NCBI GenBank assembly: GCA_013376995.1
Contig: JACAAZ010000010.1
Span: 62,001 to 126,000 of the forward strand
From: Bacteroidota bacterium
Lineage (GTDB): Bacteria; Bacteroidota; Bacteroidia; Bacteroidales; UBA4417
DNA: 64,000 nucleotides
Reading direction: 5' to 3'
Part shown: one piece after another, positions 54,603 through 62,087 of the stretch
Numbering within the stretch: position 1 is the first letter of the stretch
Layout: each line of letters opens with the position of its first letter
Made by a program: the position numbers and the translations under genes
The notes under the pieces: generated by a model
The model's input: only the letters and a program-made list of their open reading frames with translations
What the model was told of the DNA's origin: nothing
The model's database searches: none

Positions 54603-55616
54603 TTAATCATCCAGGACAAACAGAATGGATTCTACTGACTTGATCGCACGGTCAGAGAAGAAATCGGCAGAAGGGAAAATCTTGAAAGCTCCGCCATCTT
54701 CATTCTTTTCCGTCGGAACCACCAGGAATTCAGCCTGGTCATTTCGATTCATCACTTCGCTGAACGAATAGGCAGCATGGTATCCATCCTTCGCTGCAAT
54801 CACTATCAACCCCTTCTCCAGGTATTCAGCATCCACCTTTACTAAGTCCTTGAGTACATCCTTCAAAAGAACTCCCGTAAAAGGCGTAGTCCCATGGATC
54901 CCGGTTCCCCTACCATAGAATACATCCGGATAGGTATAGCTGGTCAGTTGGGAGGACAGGCTATTAAATTCCTTCAACTTGCCTGATTTATCAGAAACAG
55001 TGAAACTTTCAGCATACATAGGTTTCATCCCTTTGTTGATCACAAAATCCCCGGCATACGAGCGGATGTTAATTATAGTCGGGTTGCTGATATTACGATG
55101 GGTGAGCAGGTCAGAAGCCACAATCAGTCTTGATTCGGTTGGCAGAGGCCATAGATCCTTCGTTTTGGAAGGGACAATCCGTGCCACCTGCGTAGCTACC
55201 AGTATTTCATGCCTGTGTATGGCATAATAAATCTCCCCCCAGCTGAAAACCACCTTTTCATTCCTGTCGTTGCTTACTTCCACATACAAATCAATAATCG
55301 GAGGAAACTTATCCTGGTTCTTTTTCTTTAAAACCACAAGGTTAAGAATGTCGTACAATGAATATCCATCGTAACGGTAAGCACCGACAAAATGATCCTT
55401 CCCTTCTTGTAACAGGGTTTCCTTTACCACCACTGAACGAAGCGGCAGGGAATTGAGTTCAACGGCTCCGGGATTGGCAATCTCACCACCAATAGTAATT
55501 GAAGGCACTGAAAGCTTCACATTTTCAGCATCATCATAAAAATCATTCGTCTGGCAATAAGCGGCCGTGTATCCAAACCCTGCCAATAGCAAGGTAATTG
55601 CGATCATTTTTTTCAT
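54603..55616 (-). CDS. Secreted protein with molybdopterin-oxidoreductase-like fold
   Basis: 337 residues with signal peptide (MKKMIAITLLLAGFGYTAAYCQ). Two copies of a sulfite-oxidase-type Mo-cofactor-binding-like domain are visible: about 35-180 (ITIGGEIANPGAVELNSLP, GAYRYDGYSLYDILN, EILVATQVARIVPSKT) and about 190-335 (TTPFTGVLLKDVLKDL, LIVIAAKDGYHAAYSFSEV, EFLVVPTEKNEDGG). The cofactor-ligating cysteine expected for true enzymes is not seen, so it may bind something else or nothing. Last gene of an operon with a TonB receptor and two lipoproteins, 10 bp after the receptor gene. Confidence 0.72.
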   Translation of the reverse strand: MKKMIAITLLLAGFGYTAAYCQTNDFYDDAENVKLSVPSITIGGEIANPGAVELNSLPLRSVVVKETLLQEGKDHFVGAYRYDGYSLYDILNLVVLKKKNQDKFPPIIDLYVEVSNDRNEKVVFSWGEIYYAIHRHEILVATQVARIVPSKTKDLWPLPTESRLIVASDLLTHRNISNPTIINIRSYAGDFVINKGMKPMYAESFTVSDKSGKLKEFNSLSSQLTSYTYPDVFYGRGTGIHGTTPFTGVLLKDVLKDLVKVDAEYLEKGLIVIAAKDGYHAAYSFSEVMNRNDQAEFLVVPTEKNEDGGAFKIFPSADFFSDRAIKSVESILFVLDD

Positions 55617-55626
55617 ACTGAATGGA

Positions 55627-57984
55627 TTAAAAATTTACTTCAAAACTTCCGGTAATAAACCTACCCGGACAAACGGCATCCTTGCTGTCGTAATACTTCT
55701 TATCGAGAAGGTTCATCACATTCAGCGAGAGCCGGTAATGATCTTTGAAAACTCTCCATAATTTCAGGTCAACCGTCGTATAGCCTTCATACTGAACCGA
55801 CTGTAAAATATCATCCTTAATATTCTGATCATTGATATACATTGGGCCGTTATAATGCACTGCCAGTCCGGCATTTACAAGCTTGTTATTCCAGTTGCCA
55901 CCCGCTGTGAAGATATGGGCCGGAACATCCGTGAGGTACTTCCCTGACAGGTTGATGGTATCATTACTCGCTATCTTTTTGTAATCACGGATCAATGAAT
56001 GGGTATAGGAGTAATTGGCGTAAAACGACAAGTCAGAAGAGGCTTCATACCTGAATTCGGTTTCTATCCCATAGATCTCGACCTTGCTGATGTTGGCCCG
56101 AATGAAAATGGGCCTGTCGCCGAAACCCATATCAATGGTTTGCCCATTGCTGACATAGTATTGGAAATCCTTACCTGGCGAATAGAACAGCGAAGTGCTG
56201 AAGTTGAGTTTCTCAATGGCTTGCAGATCAATGCCGGCTTCATAATTGTCAATATACTCAGGTTTAAGGGCTGGATTAGCGATCTTGAACCCTCCCTTAA
56301 TCCTGCCTGAACGGCAAAGGTCATCCAGTACAGATGGGCGGAAGCCTTTTGAATACAACAGATATATCCTGTCAGTTTCATTCCATTTATACTGCAAAGA
56401 AATCCTCGGGCTCAGAGCCTGCCAATGCTGAACCGGCATGTCCGGAACCTGGTAATCCTTCATAAAGGCAGTCTCCATGGTTGGATTTGTGATATAGAAA
56501 GCACCATCGTAGAAATCAGCCATATCATAACGCAAACCTGCAATCAGCCTGAACTTTTCACTTAACCCGATCTCATCCTGGAGGAACAGGGCATAGGTAT
56601 TCATCTTCCCTTTGTTATAAACAATATCCGTTGATGTATAGTATTTATCATAGGCATCCACGGAACCATTCCTGAAGTCAAATCCACCTGTAAATTCCTG
56701 CCTGCCGTAAGTACGTGTCATTGCAGTATTCCAGCCAATGTCCCTTCTTACCGAAAGCACATTGTACCAGGTATAATCATCCTTTATGTATTCATTAACC
56801 TTTTTATAATTTTCGGTGAAATTATACAGGGAAGAATTGACCTTTGTTTTGCCGCTGTTCCCCTTGTAATTCAGGGTCATACCGTAGGAATCATGATCTG
56901 TAACATTCCCATCCGGCTGAAATTCTTTTTCTCCTGTGCCCCGGTGGTCATTGTAATAATTAACCATCGCCGAGAGTGTATTCCCTGATTTAAAATTTAG
57001 TCCAGCCTTAACATTTACGCCTTCCTCCTTCATGCTTGATTTGATGATATAGGGATTCGCAGCCCTGTCAGCCGGAGATTGAGTAATATAACCCTTACTA
57101 CTCTTATTGAACAAATTGGCTACCCAGAAAAAGGAATTCCCGCTGTTTCCCAGCTTTTTGGTTCCCCCGGCATTTATCTTTTCACCAAAGGTCCAGAATG
57201 AACCTGCTTCAACGGAAGCCCTGATCTTAATGGCTTCAGAAGGAGCCCGGGTGATGATATTGATAATGCCTCCCATGGCATTCTGTCCATAAATAGCCGA
57301 TCCTGGCCCTTTTGTTATCTCAATTTTCTGTACACTACCAATGTCAACCATATTCCAGTCGACGGTACCACCATCGGATTTGTTGATGGGTACTCCATCC
57401 AGAAGCACAAGCACCCTTCCCTGTTCCTTACCGCTTAAACCGCGCATGGTTACAATCGCTTTAGAGCTGAATATCCCAAAAGGCCTGCTGTAATTGATAC
57501 CAGGCGCAAGCTTCAGGACATCATCAACGTTCTGTAATGCTGTAGATTCAATAAGTTTGGGCGTAATGAGATTAACCCTTACCGGTGTATTCAATACCCG
57601 GTTATCTGTCCTGGTTGCTGTAACAACAAGATCATTTATCAGGACTGATTTCGGCTCAAGAGAAAAGGAATAATCAGAGGCCTTCTGTCTTAGGTTGACA
57701 TGCTCCTCTTTTGATTGGTATCCAACGAAACTAATCAGCATGGTTAAGGTATCCGAATGAAGGGAGCAAACTTTAAAGTTCCCGTTGGCATCAGTACTGA
57801 CAAGGCCATAATTTATTACATTGACGCTTGCACCGGGAAGGATCTGCCCGTTCGATGCATCAAGAACCCGGCCCCGGATACAGTCCTGGGCGCTGGTTGA
57901 TAAAACAAACAAAGCGAGTATACCGCTTGCAACGACAGCTTTTAAATGCCCTGGTATGATCAAAAAATACAATACTCGTTTCAT
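55627..57984 (-). CDS. TonB-dependent receptor
   Basis: 785 residues from the ATG at 57982-57984 (MKRVLYFLIIPGHLKAVVAS), which follows the lipoprotein stop after 1 bp; an in-frame ATG 51 bp earlier would overlap it. A carboxypeptidase-like domain (IRGRVLDASNGQILPGASVNV) is followed by the plug (about 118-225; VVTATRTDNRVLNTPVRVNL, VLVLLDGVPINKSDGG, ITKGPGSAIYGQNAMGGI) and a barrel ending FITGSFEVNF. It lacks a SusD partner and resembles siderophore/metal or small-molecule receptors rather than polysaccharide ones. It is the third gene of the operon. Confidence 0.92.
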   Translation of the reverse strand: MKRVLYFLIIPGHLKAVVASGILALFVLSTSAQDCIRGRVLDASNGQILPGASVNVINYGLVSTDANGNFKVCSLHSDTLTMLISFVGYQSKEEHVNLRQKASDYSFSLEPKSVLINDLVVTATRTDNRVLNTPVRVNLITPKLIESTALQNVDDVLKLAPGINYSRPFGIFSSKAIVTMRGLSGKEQGRVLVLLDGVPINKSDGGTVDWNMVDIGSVQKIEITKGPGSAIYGQNAMGGIINIITRAPSEAIKIRASVEAGSFWTFGEKINAGGTKKLGNSGNSFFWVANLFNKSSKGYITQSPADRAANPYIIKSSMKEEGVNVKAGLNFKSGNTLSAMVNYYNDHRGTGEKEFQPDGNVTDHDSYGMTLNYKGNSGKTKVNSSLYNFTENYKKVNEYIKDDYTWYNVLSVRRDIGWNTAMTRTYGRQEFTGGFDFRNGSVDAYDKYYTSTDIVYNKGKMNTYALFLQDEIGLSEKFRLIAGLRYDMADFYDGAFYITNPTMETAFMKDYQVPDMPVQHWQALSPRISLQYKWNETDRIYLLYSKGFRPSVLDDLCRSGRIKGGFKIANPALKPEYIDNYEAGIDLQAIEKLNFSTSLFYSPGKDFQYYVSNGQTIDMGFGDRPIFIRANISKVEIYGIETEFRYEASSDLSFYANYSYTHSLIRDYKKIASNDTINLSGKYLTDVPAHIFTAGGNWNNKLVNAGLAVHYNGPMYINDQNIKDDILQSVQYEGYTTVDLKLWRVFKDHYRLSLNVMNLLDKKYYDSKDAVCPGRFITGSFEVNF

Positions 57985-57985
57985 A

Positions 57986-58927
57986 CTATTTCTGGACCTT
58001 AACTGAAACCTCCAAACTTCCTGTTTCTGTTTCATCGGCTCTCAGTACCTTAATCAAACCATATTTCCCGGCCTGGGTCTTGAAAGGAACTACCTTACCC
58101 GTATAGCAATACTTGCAATTCCCGCTCACCTTATCCGGTTTATAAGCAGTTACCAGAAGGCTGTCGTTCTGAGCGGCATCAAACTGGTCAATGGAAATAA
58201 GGTTATTATCTGTCGACCTGTAATCGTATAATGTTGTGCATTTGGTTTGCCAGCTATTGAGCATCGGATAATAAGCAACTGCAGCGGTATAACCGGGGCA
58301 GGTAAATGTTGGTGAAGAAAGGCCTGAAGTAATATAATAATAACAGATCATATCGATATCAGCTTCATGGCCGTTGAGGTTTCCAACAGTATAGGCAATA
58401 CCTTTATCCACGTCCAGGAATTGTTCTGTAGCTGAATTTGACTGCATCCCCAGCGAGATGGAGGGGAAGTAGTTTATATCACCATAAGCGGTGCCGGTGC
58501 CCCGCTTTATGACCAGGGATTTACTTGCAAGCACCCTGTCAGCATTCATGACAGTTATTACCCAGGTTTCAACTTCCGATGTATCCTTTGAAAACACAAA
58601 ATCAGCTTCATATCCATCGCTTCCGGCATAAATACCCCTGTCAAGCTGAACCAGTGTATCATACGCTGTTATCCTGTCGATCCGTATATAGGTTAGAGCA
58701 GATCCCGAACCGGAAGCCTGGACTCCTATCCTTATTGTACCTCCAACCGGGATACTGGCGCCATCAGCAGTAAAACCGGTACCTGTTTTCAGGAACAATG
58801 TAGTTTTATGTTCGGAAGTTTCTTTTGAACAGGATACAAAAATCAGAAAGCCCAAAAAAACAGAAAGCCACGAAGCTTTCAGGAAGCTTTGTGGCTTTTG
58901 TGTTTTCCTGAATAATAAACAGAACAT
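57986..58927 (-). CDS. Surface lipoprotein, paralogue 2 of the receptor operon
   Basis: 313 residues; the N-terminus is long and basic before the helix, with lipobox LIFVSC and Cys33. It contains GTGFTADGASIPVGGTIRIGV, NLNGHEADIDMICYYYI, QFDAAQNDSLLVTAYKPD, a Cys pair (GNCKYCYTG) and the end GKYGLIKVLRADETETGSL..SVKVQK. The last part aligns with the next lipoprotein upstream (HQADIDMFLFY, QFDAVANDAVILYSFDP, GKYGLLKVIS). Stop and TonB receptor start are 1 bp apart. Possibly delivers or gates the ligand of that receptor; no known family. Confidence 0.78.
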   Translation of the reverse strand: MFCLLFRKTQKPQSFLKASWLSVFLGFLIFVSCSKETSEHKTTLFLKTGTGFTADGASIPVGGTIRIGVQASGSGSALTYIRIDRITAYDTLVQLDRGIYAGSDGYEADFVFSKDTSEVETWVITVMNADRVLASKSLVIKRGTGTAYGDINYFPSISLGMQSNSATEQFLDVDKGIAYTVGNLNGHEADIDMICYYYITSGLSSPTFTCPGYTAAVAYYPMLNSWQTKCTTLYDYRSTDNNLISIDQFDAAQNDSLLVTAYKPDKVSGNCKYCYTGKVVPFKTQAGKYGLIKVLRADETETGSLEVSVKVQK

Positions 58928-58932
58928 TGTTG

Positions 58933-59814
58933 TTATTTCTGGATCTTAACTGAGAACTGGGCGGAGCCATCTTCAACCCCGGTAGTAGAAATCACTTTCA
59001 GCAATCCATACTTGCCTGATTGCAGCATGAATGCATAGACATCGCCGGCAGTAAGCACTTTGGCCTTCTTGAATTTGTTATTCGGATCAAAGGAATACAG
59101 GATAACTGCATCGTTGGCAACTGCATCGAATTGAGCTGCAGTCAGGGTGGTTTTAACAAAATAGGTTACGTTCTTGGTGATATAATTAACAGGAGATGAA
59201 TCACCTGTAAAGATACCGGTAATATTGGAACCAGGCGCTGCCAGCGTATGCATATTTTGGTGAGATGCAGTATTTTCATAAAACAGGAACATGTCAATAT
59301 CTGCCTGGTGATGGAATGCTTCATCCATAGTATAAGTAGTGGATGTAGAATTGCTGAAGGAAATAAAACCCTTATCCGTTGTATTATTCTGCGCACCCAG
59401 TGTAATCGGGCCATAGGAGTTGATCTCACCGAAACTTCCTGTGATTACAATCGAATCAGTAGCCTTGTTACCTGCAATATCAGTGGTAACGAATTTCCAT
59501 ACTTCCTTGTCAAGGATCGATTTCAAGGAATAATAGACTCCTTCGAATTCCTGGGTTCCAATGGTGGAATCAATTACAAGTGTTTCATTAGCATAAACCT
59601 GGAACTTAACAAGTTTATCAGTGCCGTTCGATTTAGCTGCAACATCAAACCATAAGGTATCGCCGTACTTGGCTGAAGTATTTGCAGTGATGTATCCAGT
59701 TCCTGATTTAAAAGTCAAAGTAGGCGGAGTTGGGCCGTCGTCTTTTTTACATCCTGAATAGATCATCATTCCCGCCAGTAGCATGATGCTGAATAAAATA
59801 GAAAGATTTTTCAT
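58933..59814 (-). CDS. Surface lipoprotein, paralogue 1 of the receptor operon
   Basis: 293 residues; lipobox MMIYSGC with Cys22, followed by KKDDGP. First domain about 30-130 is Ig-like (GTGYITANTSAKYGDTLWFDV, VKFQVYANETLVIDST, GNKATDSIVITGSF). The second half carries the shared block with its paralogue: HHQADIDMFLFYENTA, QFDAVANDAVILYSFDPNN, VYAFMLQSGKYGLLKVIS and FSVKIQK. First gene of the four-gene operon, with a promoter 49-78 bp upstream and a 5-bp gap to the next gene. Function unknown; partner of the receptor by position. Confidence 0.8.
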   Translation of the reverse strand: MKNLSILFSIMLLAGMMIYSGCKKDDGPTPPTLTFKSGTGYITANTSAKYGDTLWFDVAAKSNGTDKLVKFQVYANETLVIDSTIGTQEFEGVYYSLKSILDKEVWKFVTTDIAGNKATDSIVITGSFGEINSYGPITLGAQNNTTDKGFISFSNSTSTTYTMDEAFHHQADIDMFLFYENTASHQNMHTLAAPGSNITGIFTGDSSPVNYITKNVTYFVKTTLTAAQFDAVANDAVILYSFDPNNKFKKAKVLTAGDVYAFMLQSGKYGLLKVISTTGVEDGSAQFSVKIQK

Positions 59815-59862
59815 TTGGAAAAAGTTTATGGTTTCGTTTAGAATGGATTTTCATATCGGCAG

Positions 59863-59892
59863 CAAATGTACATGAATTAAGAATACTTCAAA
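59863..59892 (-). promoter_or_regulatory. Promoter of the lipoprotein-TonB receptor operon
   Basis: Minus strand: TTTG (59889-59892), an 18-bp spacer and TACATTTG (59863-59870). Both elements fit the Bacteroidota consensus exactly. The predicted start near 59856 gives a leader of about 42 nt. Confidence 0.7.
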
Positions 59893-59991
59893 ATGCAAAT
59901 TGTAAATTGCACCAAAGGAGAGCTGTGAATCACCACTCAGAATGTGGATTGACAAACAACTTTTAGAATGAAGAGGAGAATGGAACGCGGA

Positions 59992-60007
59992 TCCGCCAGC
60001 TGGCGGA
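59992..60007. repeat. Perfect 16-bp palindrome (TCCGCCAGCTGGCGGA)
   Basis: Inserted between GAACGCGGA and CGCGGATGATCC in a tract of CGCGGAT-like words, 178 bp upstream of the receptor-operon start codon. Same class as the palindromes at 18250, 35408 and 54543. Confidence 0.7.
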
Positions 60008-60079
60008 CGCGGATGATCCCGCTGATAAGCGCGGAGTACAGAAAAAATAAAAGTCAAAAGAAAAAAACAAAAGTGAAAT

Positions 60080-60305
60080 TAATGCCGAACGCCGAACCCT
60101 TCAAACCCTTTAACCCTTCTAACCTTTCAACCCTTTAACCCTTCAAACGCCGAACGCCGAACGCCGAACCCTTCAAACCCTTCAAACCCTTTAACCCTTT
60201 CAACCCTTTAACCCTTCAAACGCCGAACGCCGAACCCTTCAAACCCTTGAAACGCCGAACGTCAAACCCTTCAAACATTTCTGCCCTTCAAACACCGAAC
60301 GCCTA
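60080..60305. repeat. Degenerate short-word repeat tract (GCCGAAC / CCCTTCAAA)
   Basis: Mixed tandem words of 7-9 bp: GCCGAAC, CCCTTCAAA, CCCTTTAA and CCTTTCAA in runs (three consecutive GCCGAAC near 60150-60170). It fills the spacer downstream of the GGGP-synthase-like gene and ends beside its stop codon. No unique spacers are present, so it is not a CRISPR array. Confidence 0.8.
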
Positions 60306-60308
60306 ACC

Positions 60309-61043
60309 TCACGAATGAATCACAGAGGCAATCTCTTTTATGAGCGCCGGATTGTTCTCAAAAGCAGTTCCGATAACTAAAATGTCAGCTCCGGCTTTAC
60401 AGATTTCAGAGGCTTGTCCGGCAGAACGGATTCCACCTCCAACGATAAGCGGGATTGACAGGCTTCCTTTTACATGCTCAACCATACTGACCGGGACAGG
60501 TTCTTTGGCACCGCTGCCTGCTTCCAGATAAATGAGTTTAAGGCCAAGCATTTCACCGGCTAAAGCCGTGCAGATGGCAATGTCGTTTTTGTCGGAAGGA
60601 ATAGGTGATGTATTGCTCATGTATTGAACTGCAGTTTGCTTACCGCTTTCAATCAACATATAACCACAGGAAATAACTTCAAGCGGGCTCATTTTGATAT
60701 AGGGTGCTGAAATAACATGGCGCCCGATGAGCATTTCAGCGTTTCGTCCTGAAATCAGTGAAAGGAAAAGGATACCATCGGCTTTCCAGCTCATCTGCAT
60801 GGTGTTGCCGGGAAAAAGGATCACAGGGATATCAGTAGTCTCTTTCAGGATTTTAATGCATGCATCCAGTTGGTTATTGATCAAAAGGCTTCCGCCGACA
60901 AAAAAATAATCAACACCAGAATCTGCTGAAAGCTTTGCCAGTTCAGAGATTTCCCTGGTTCCCAGTTTATCGGGATCTACAAGGACGACCAATTGCTTCT
61001 GCCCGGACGCTACCTTATCTAGAATATTAGAATAAATGGACAT
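60309..61043 (-). CDS. Geranylgeranylglyceryl phosphate synthase family protein
   Basis: 244-residue TIM-barrel prenyltransferase (PcrB/GGGPS family). Motifs: LVVLVDPDKLG with the Mg-binding Asp near the start, DYFFVGGSLLIN, PGNTMQMSWKADGILFLSL, KLIYLEAGSGAKEPVPVSMV and the phosphate-binding IVGGGIRSAGQASEICKAGADILVIGTA. In archaea the family makes the first ether-lipid bond; Bacteroidota homologues (group II) also join glycerol-1-phosphate to a polyprenyl diphosphate, with unclear physiological product (family knowledge). It lies 38 bp after metF, so may be co-transcribed with metH and metF by position only. Confidence 0.9.
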   Translation of the reverse strand: MSIYSNILDKVASGQKQLVVLVDPDKLGTREISELAKLSADSGVDYFFVGGSLLINNQLDACIKILKETTDIPVILFPGNTMQMSWKADGILFLSLISGRNAEMLIGRHVISAPYIKMSPLEVISCGYMLIESGKQTAVQYMSNTSPIPSDKNDIAICTALAGEMLGLKLIYLEAGSGAKEPVPVSMVEHVKGSLSIPLIVGGGIRSAGQASEICKAGADILVIGTAFENNPALIKEIASVIHS

Positions 61044-61081
61044 AACTCTTGATCAATTGCAATTACAAATCATTATGATAA

Positions 61082-62038
61082 TCAAAATACTTCTTTAATA
61101 ATCTTACGGATGTTGTCGCTCTTGCCCATCGTATAGAAATGCAACACAGGAACTCCAAAATTAATAAGTTCCTTGCTTTGATGAATGGCCCATTCTACTC
61201 CAACCTGTCTTATCTGTTCCTTATCTGTGCATTTCTCAATTTCAATAACCAGTTCCTCTGGAAGATCGATTGTGAATGTTTTGGGTAAAGCTGTCAACTG
61301 CGACTTAACGGAGATTGGTTTTAATCCCGGAATTATAGGAACTGTAATCCCTGCGTCCCTGCATGCCTTTTCAAAGCTGAAAAACTTCTTATTATCGAAA
61401 AACATCTGTGTCACAATATAATTGGCACCGGCATCTACTTTTTCCTTCAGATGTGCAAGGTCGGTGATCATATTCGGAGCCTCAACATGCTTTTCAGGGT
61501 ATCCGGCTACGCCAATACAGAAATTGGTAGGTATGGCATTGATCATCTCTTCCTCGAGGTATTTGCCATGGTTGAGATCCATTACCTGTTTGACCAGGTC
61601 AATGGCAAAAGCATTTCCATCCTTTTCAGGTTTGAAGGTCTTTTCACCTGCGGGATTATCACCCCTTAGCAGAAGCAGGTTATCAATACCTAAAAAATAC
61701 AGATCGATAAGGGCATTTTCGGTTTCCTCCCTCGAAAAACCTCCGCAGATGATATGAGGGACTACATCAATATTGTATTTATACTTAATTGCAGCCGATA
61801 TCCCTACGGTTCCGGGCCTTTTCCTGATGGTCTTGCGCTCAAGAAGGCCATCCTCCCGCTGTTTGTAAATGATTTCTTCCCGATGATAAGTTACATCGAT
61901 AAACGACGGGCAAAATTCAACCAGGGGATCTATAGTCTGGTTGATTGCTTCAATGTTTTCTCCTTTAAGGGGAGGAAGCAACTCGAGGGTGAACAACGTT
62001 CGTCCTTTTCGATTTGCAATATGATCTGTTACTTTCAT
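61082..62038 (-). CDS. metF: Methylenetetrahydrofolate reductase
   Basis: Flavin-dependent enzyme reducing 5,10-methylene-THF to 5-methyl-THF, the methyl donor for methionine synthase. 318 residues, TIM barrel: the catalytic-glutamate strand FTLELLPP, IDVTYHREE, the flavin/folate loop LLLLRGDNP, GVAGYPEKH, GANYIVTQMFFD and the closing PVLHFYTMGKSDNI. Located 49 bp downstream of metH in the same direction, which links the two consecutive steps of the methyl cycle. No riboswitch is visible in the short gap. Confidence 0.95.
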   Translation of the reverse strand: MKVTDHIANRKGRTLFTLELLPPLKGENIEAINQTIDPLVEFCPSFIDVTYHREEIIYKQREDGLLERKTIRKRPGTVGISAAIKYKYNIDVVPHIICGGFSREETENALIDLYFLGIDNLLLLRGDNPAGEKTFKPEKDGNAFAIDLVKQVMDLNHGKYLEEEMINAIPTNFCIGVAGYPEKHVEAPNMITDLAHLKEKVDAGANYIVTQMFFDNKKFFSFEKACRDAGITVPIIPGLKPISVKSQLTALPKTFTIDLPEELVIEIEKCTDKEQIRQVGVEWAIHQSKELINFGVPVLHFYTMGKSDNIRKIIKEVF

Positions 62039-62087
62039 TTAATAGCTTGTATAAGAGTCCTTTGATCTCGCCTTTAAGTTAGAGCGA

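Noticed and set aside
55627-59814. Cobalamin riboswitch ahead of the TonB receptor operon
   Set aside because: The leader between the predicted start (about 59856) and the first start codon is only about 42 nt, and no B12-box-like sequence is visible.
60080-60305. CRISPR array or telomere-like block
   Set aside because: Words of 7-9 bp in irregular order, no unique spacers of constant length.
61044-61081. Regulatory RNA between metF and the GGGPS-like gene
   Set aside because: The gap is only 38 bp, too short for a known riboswitch.
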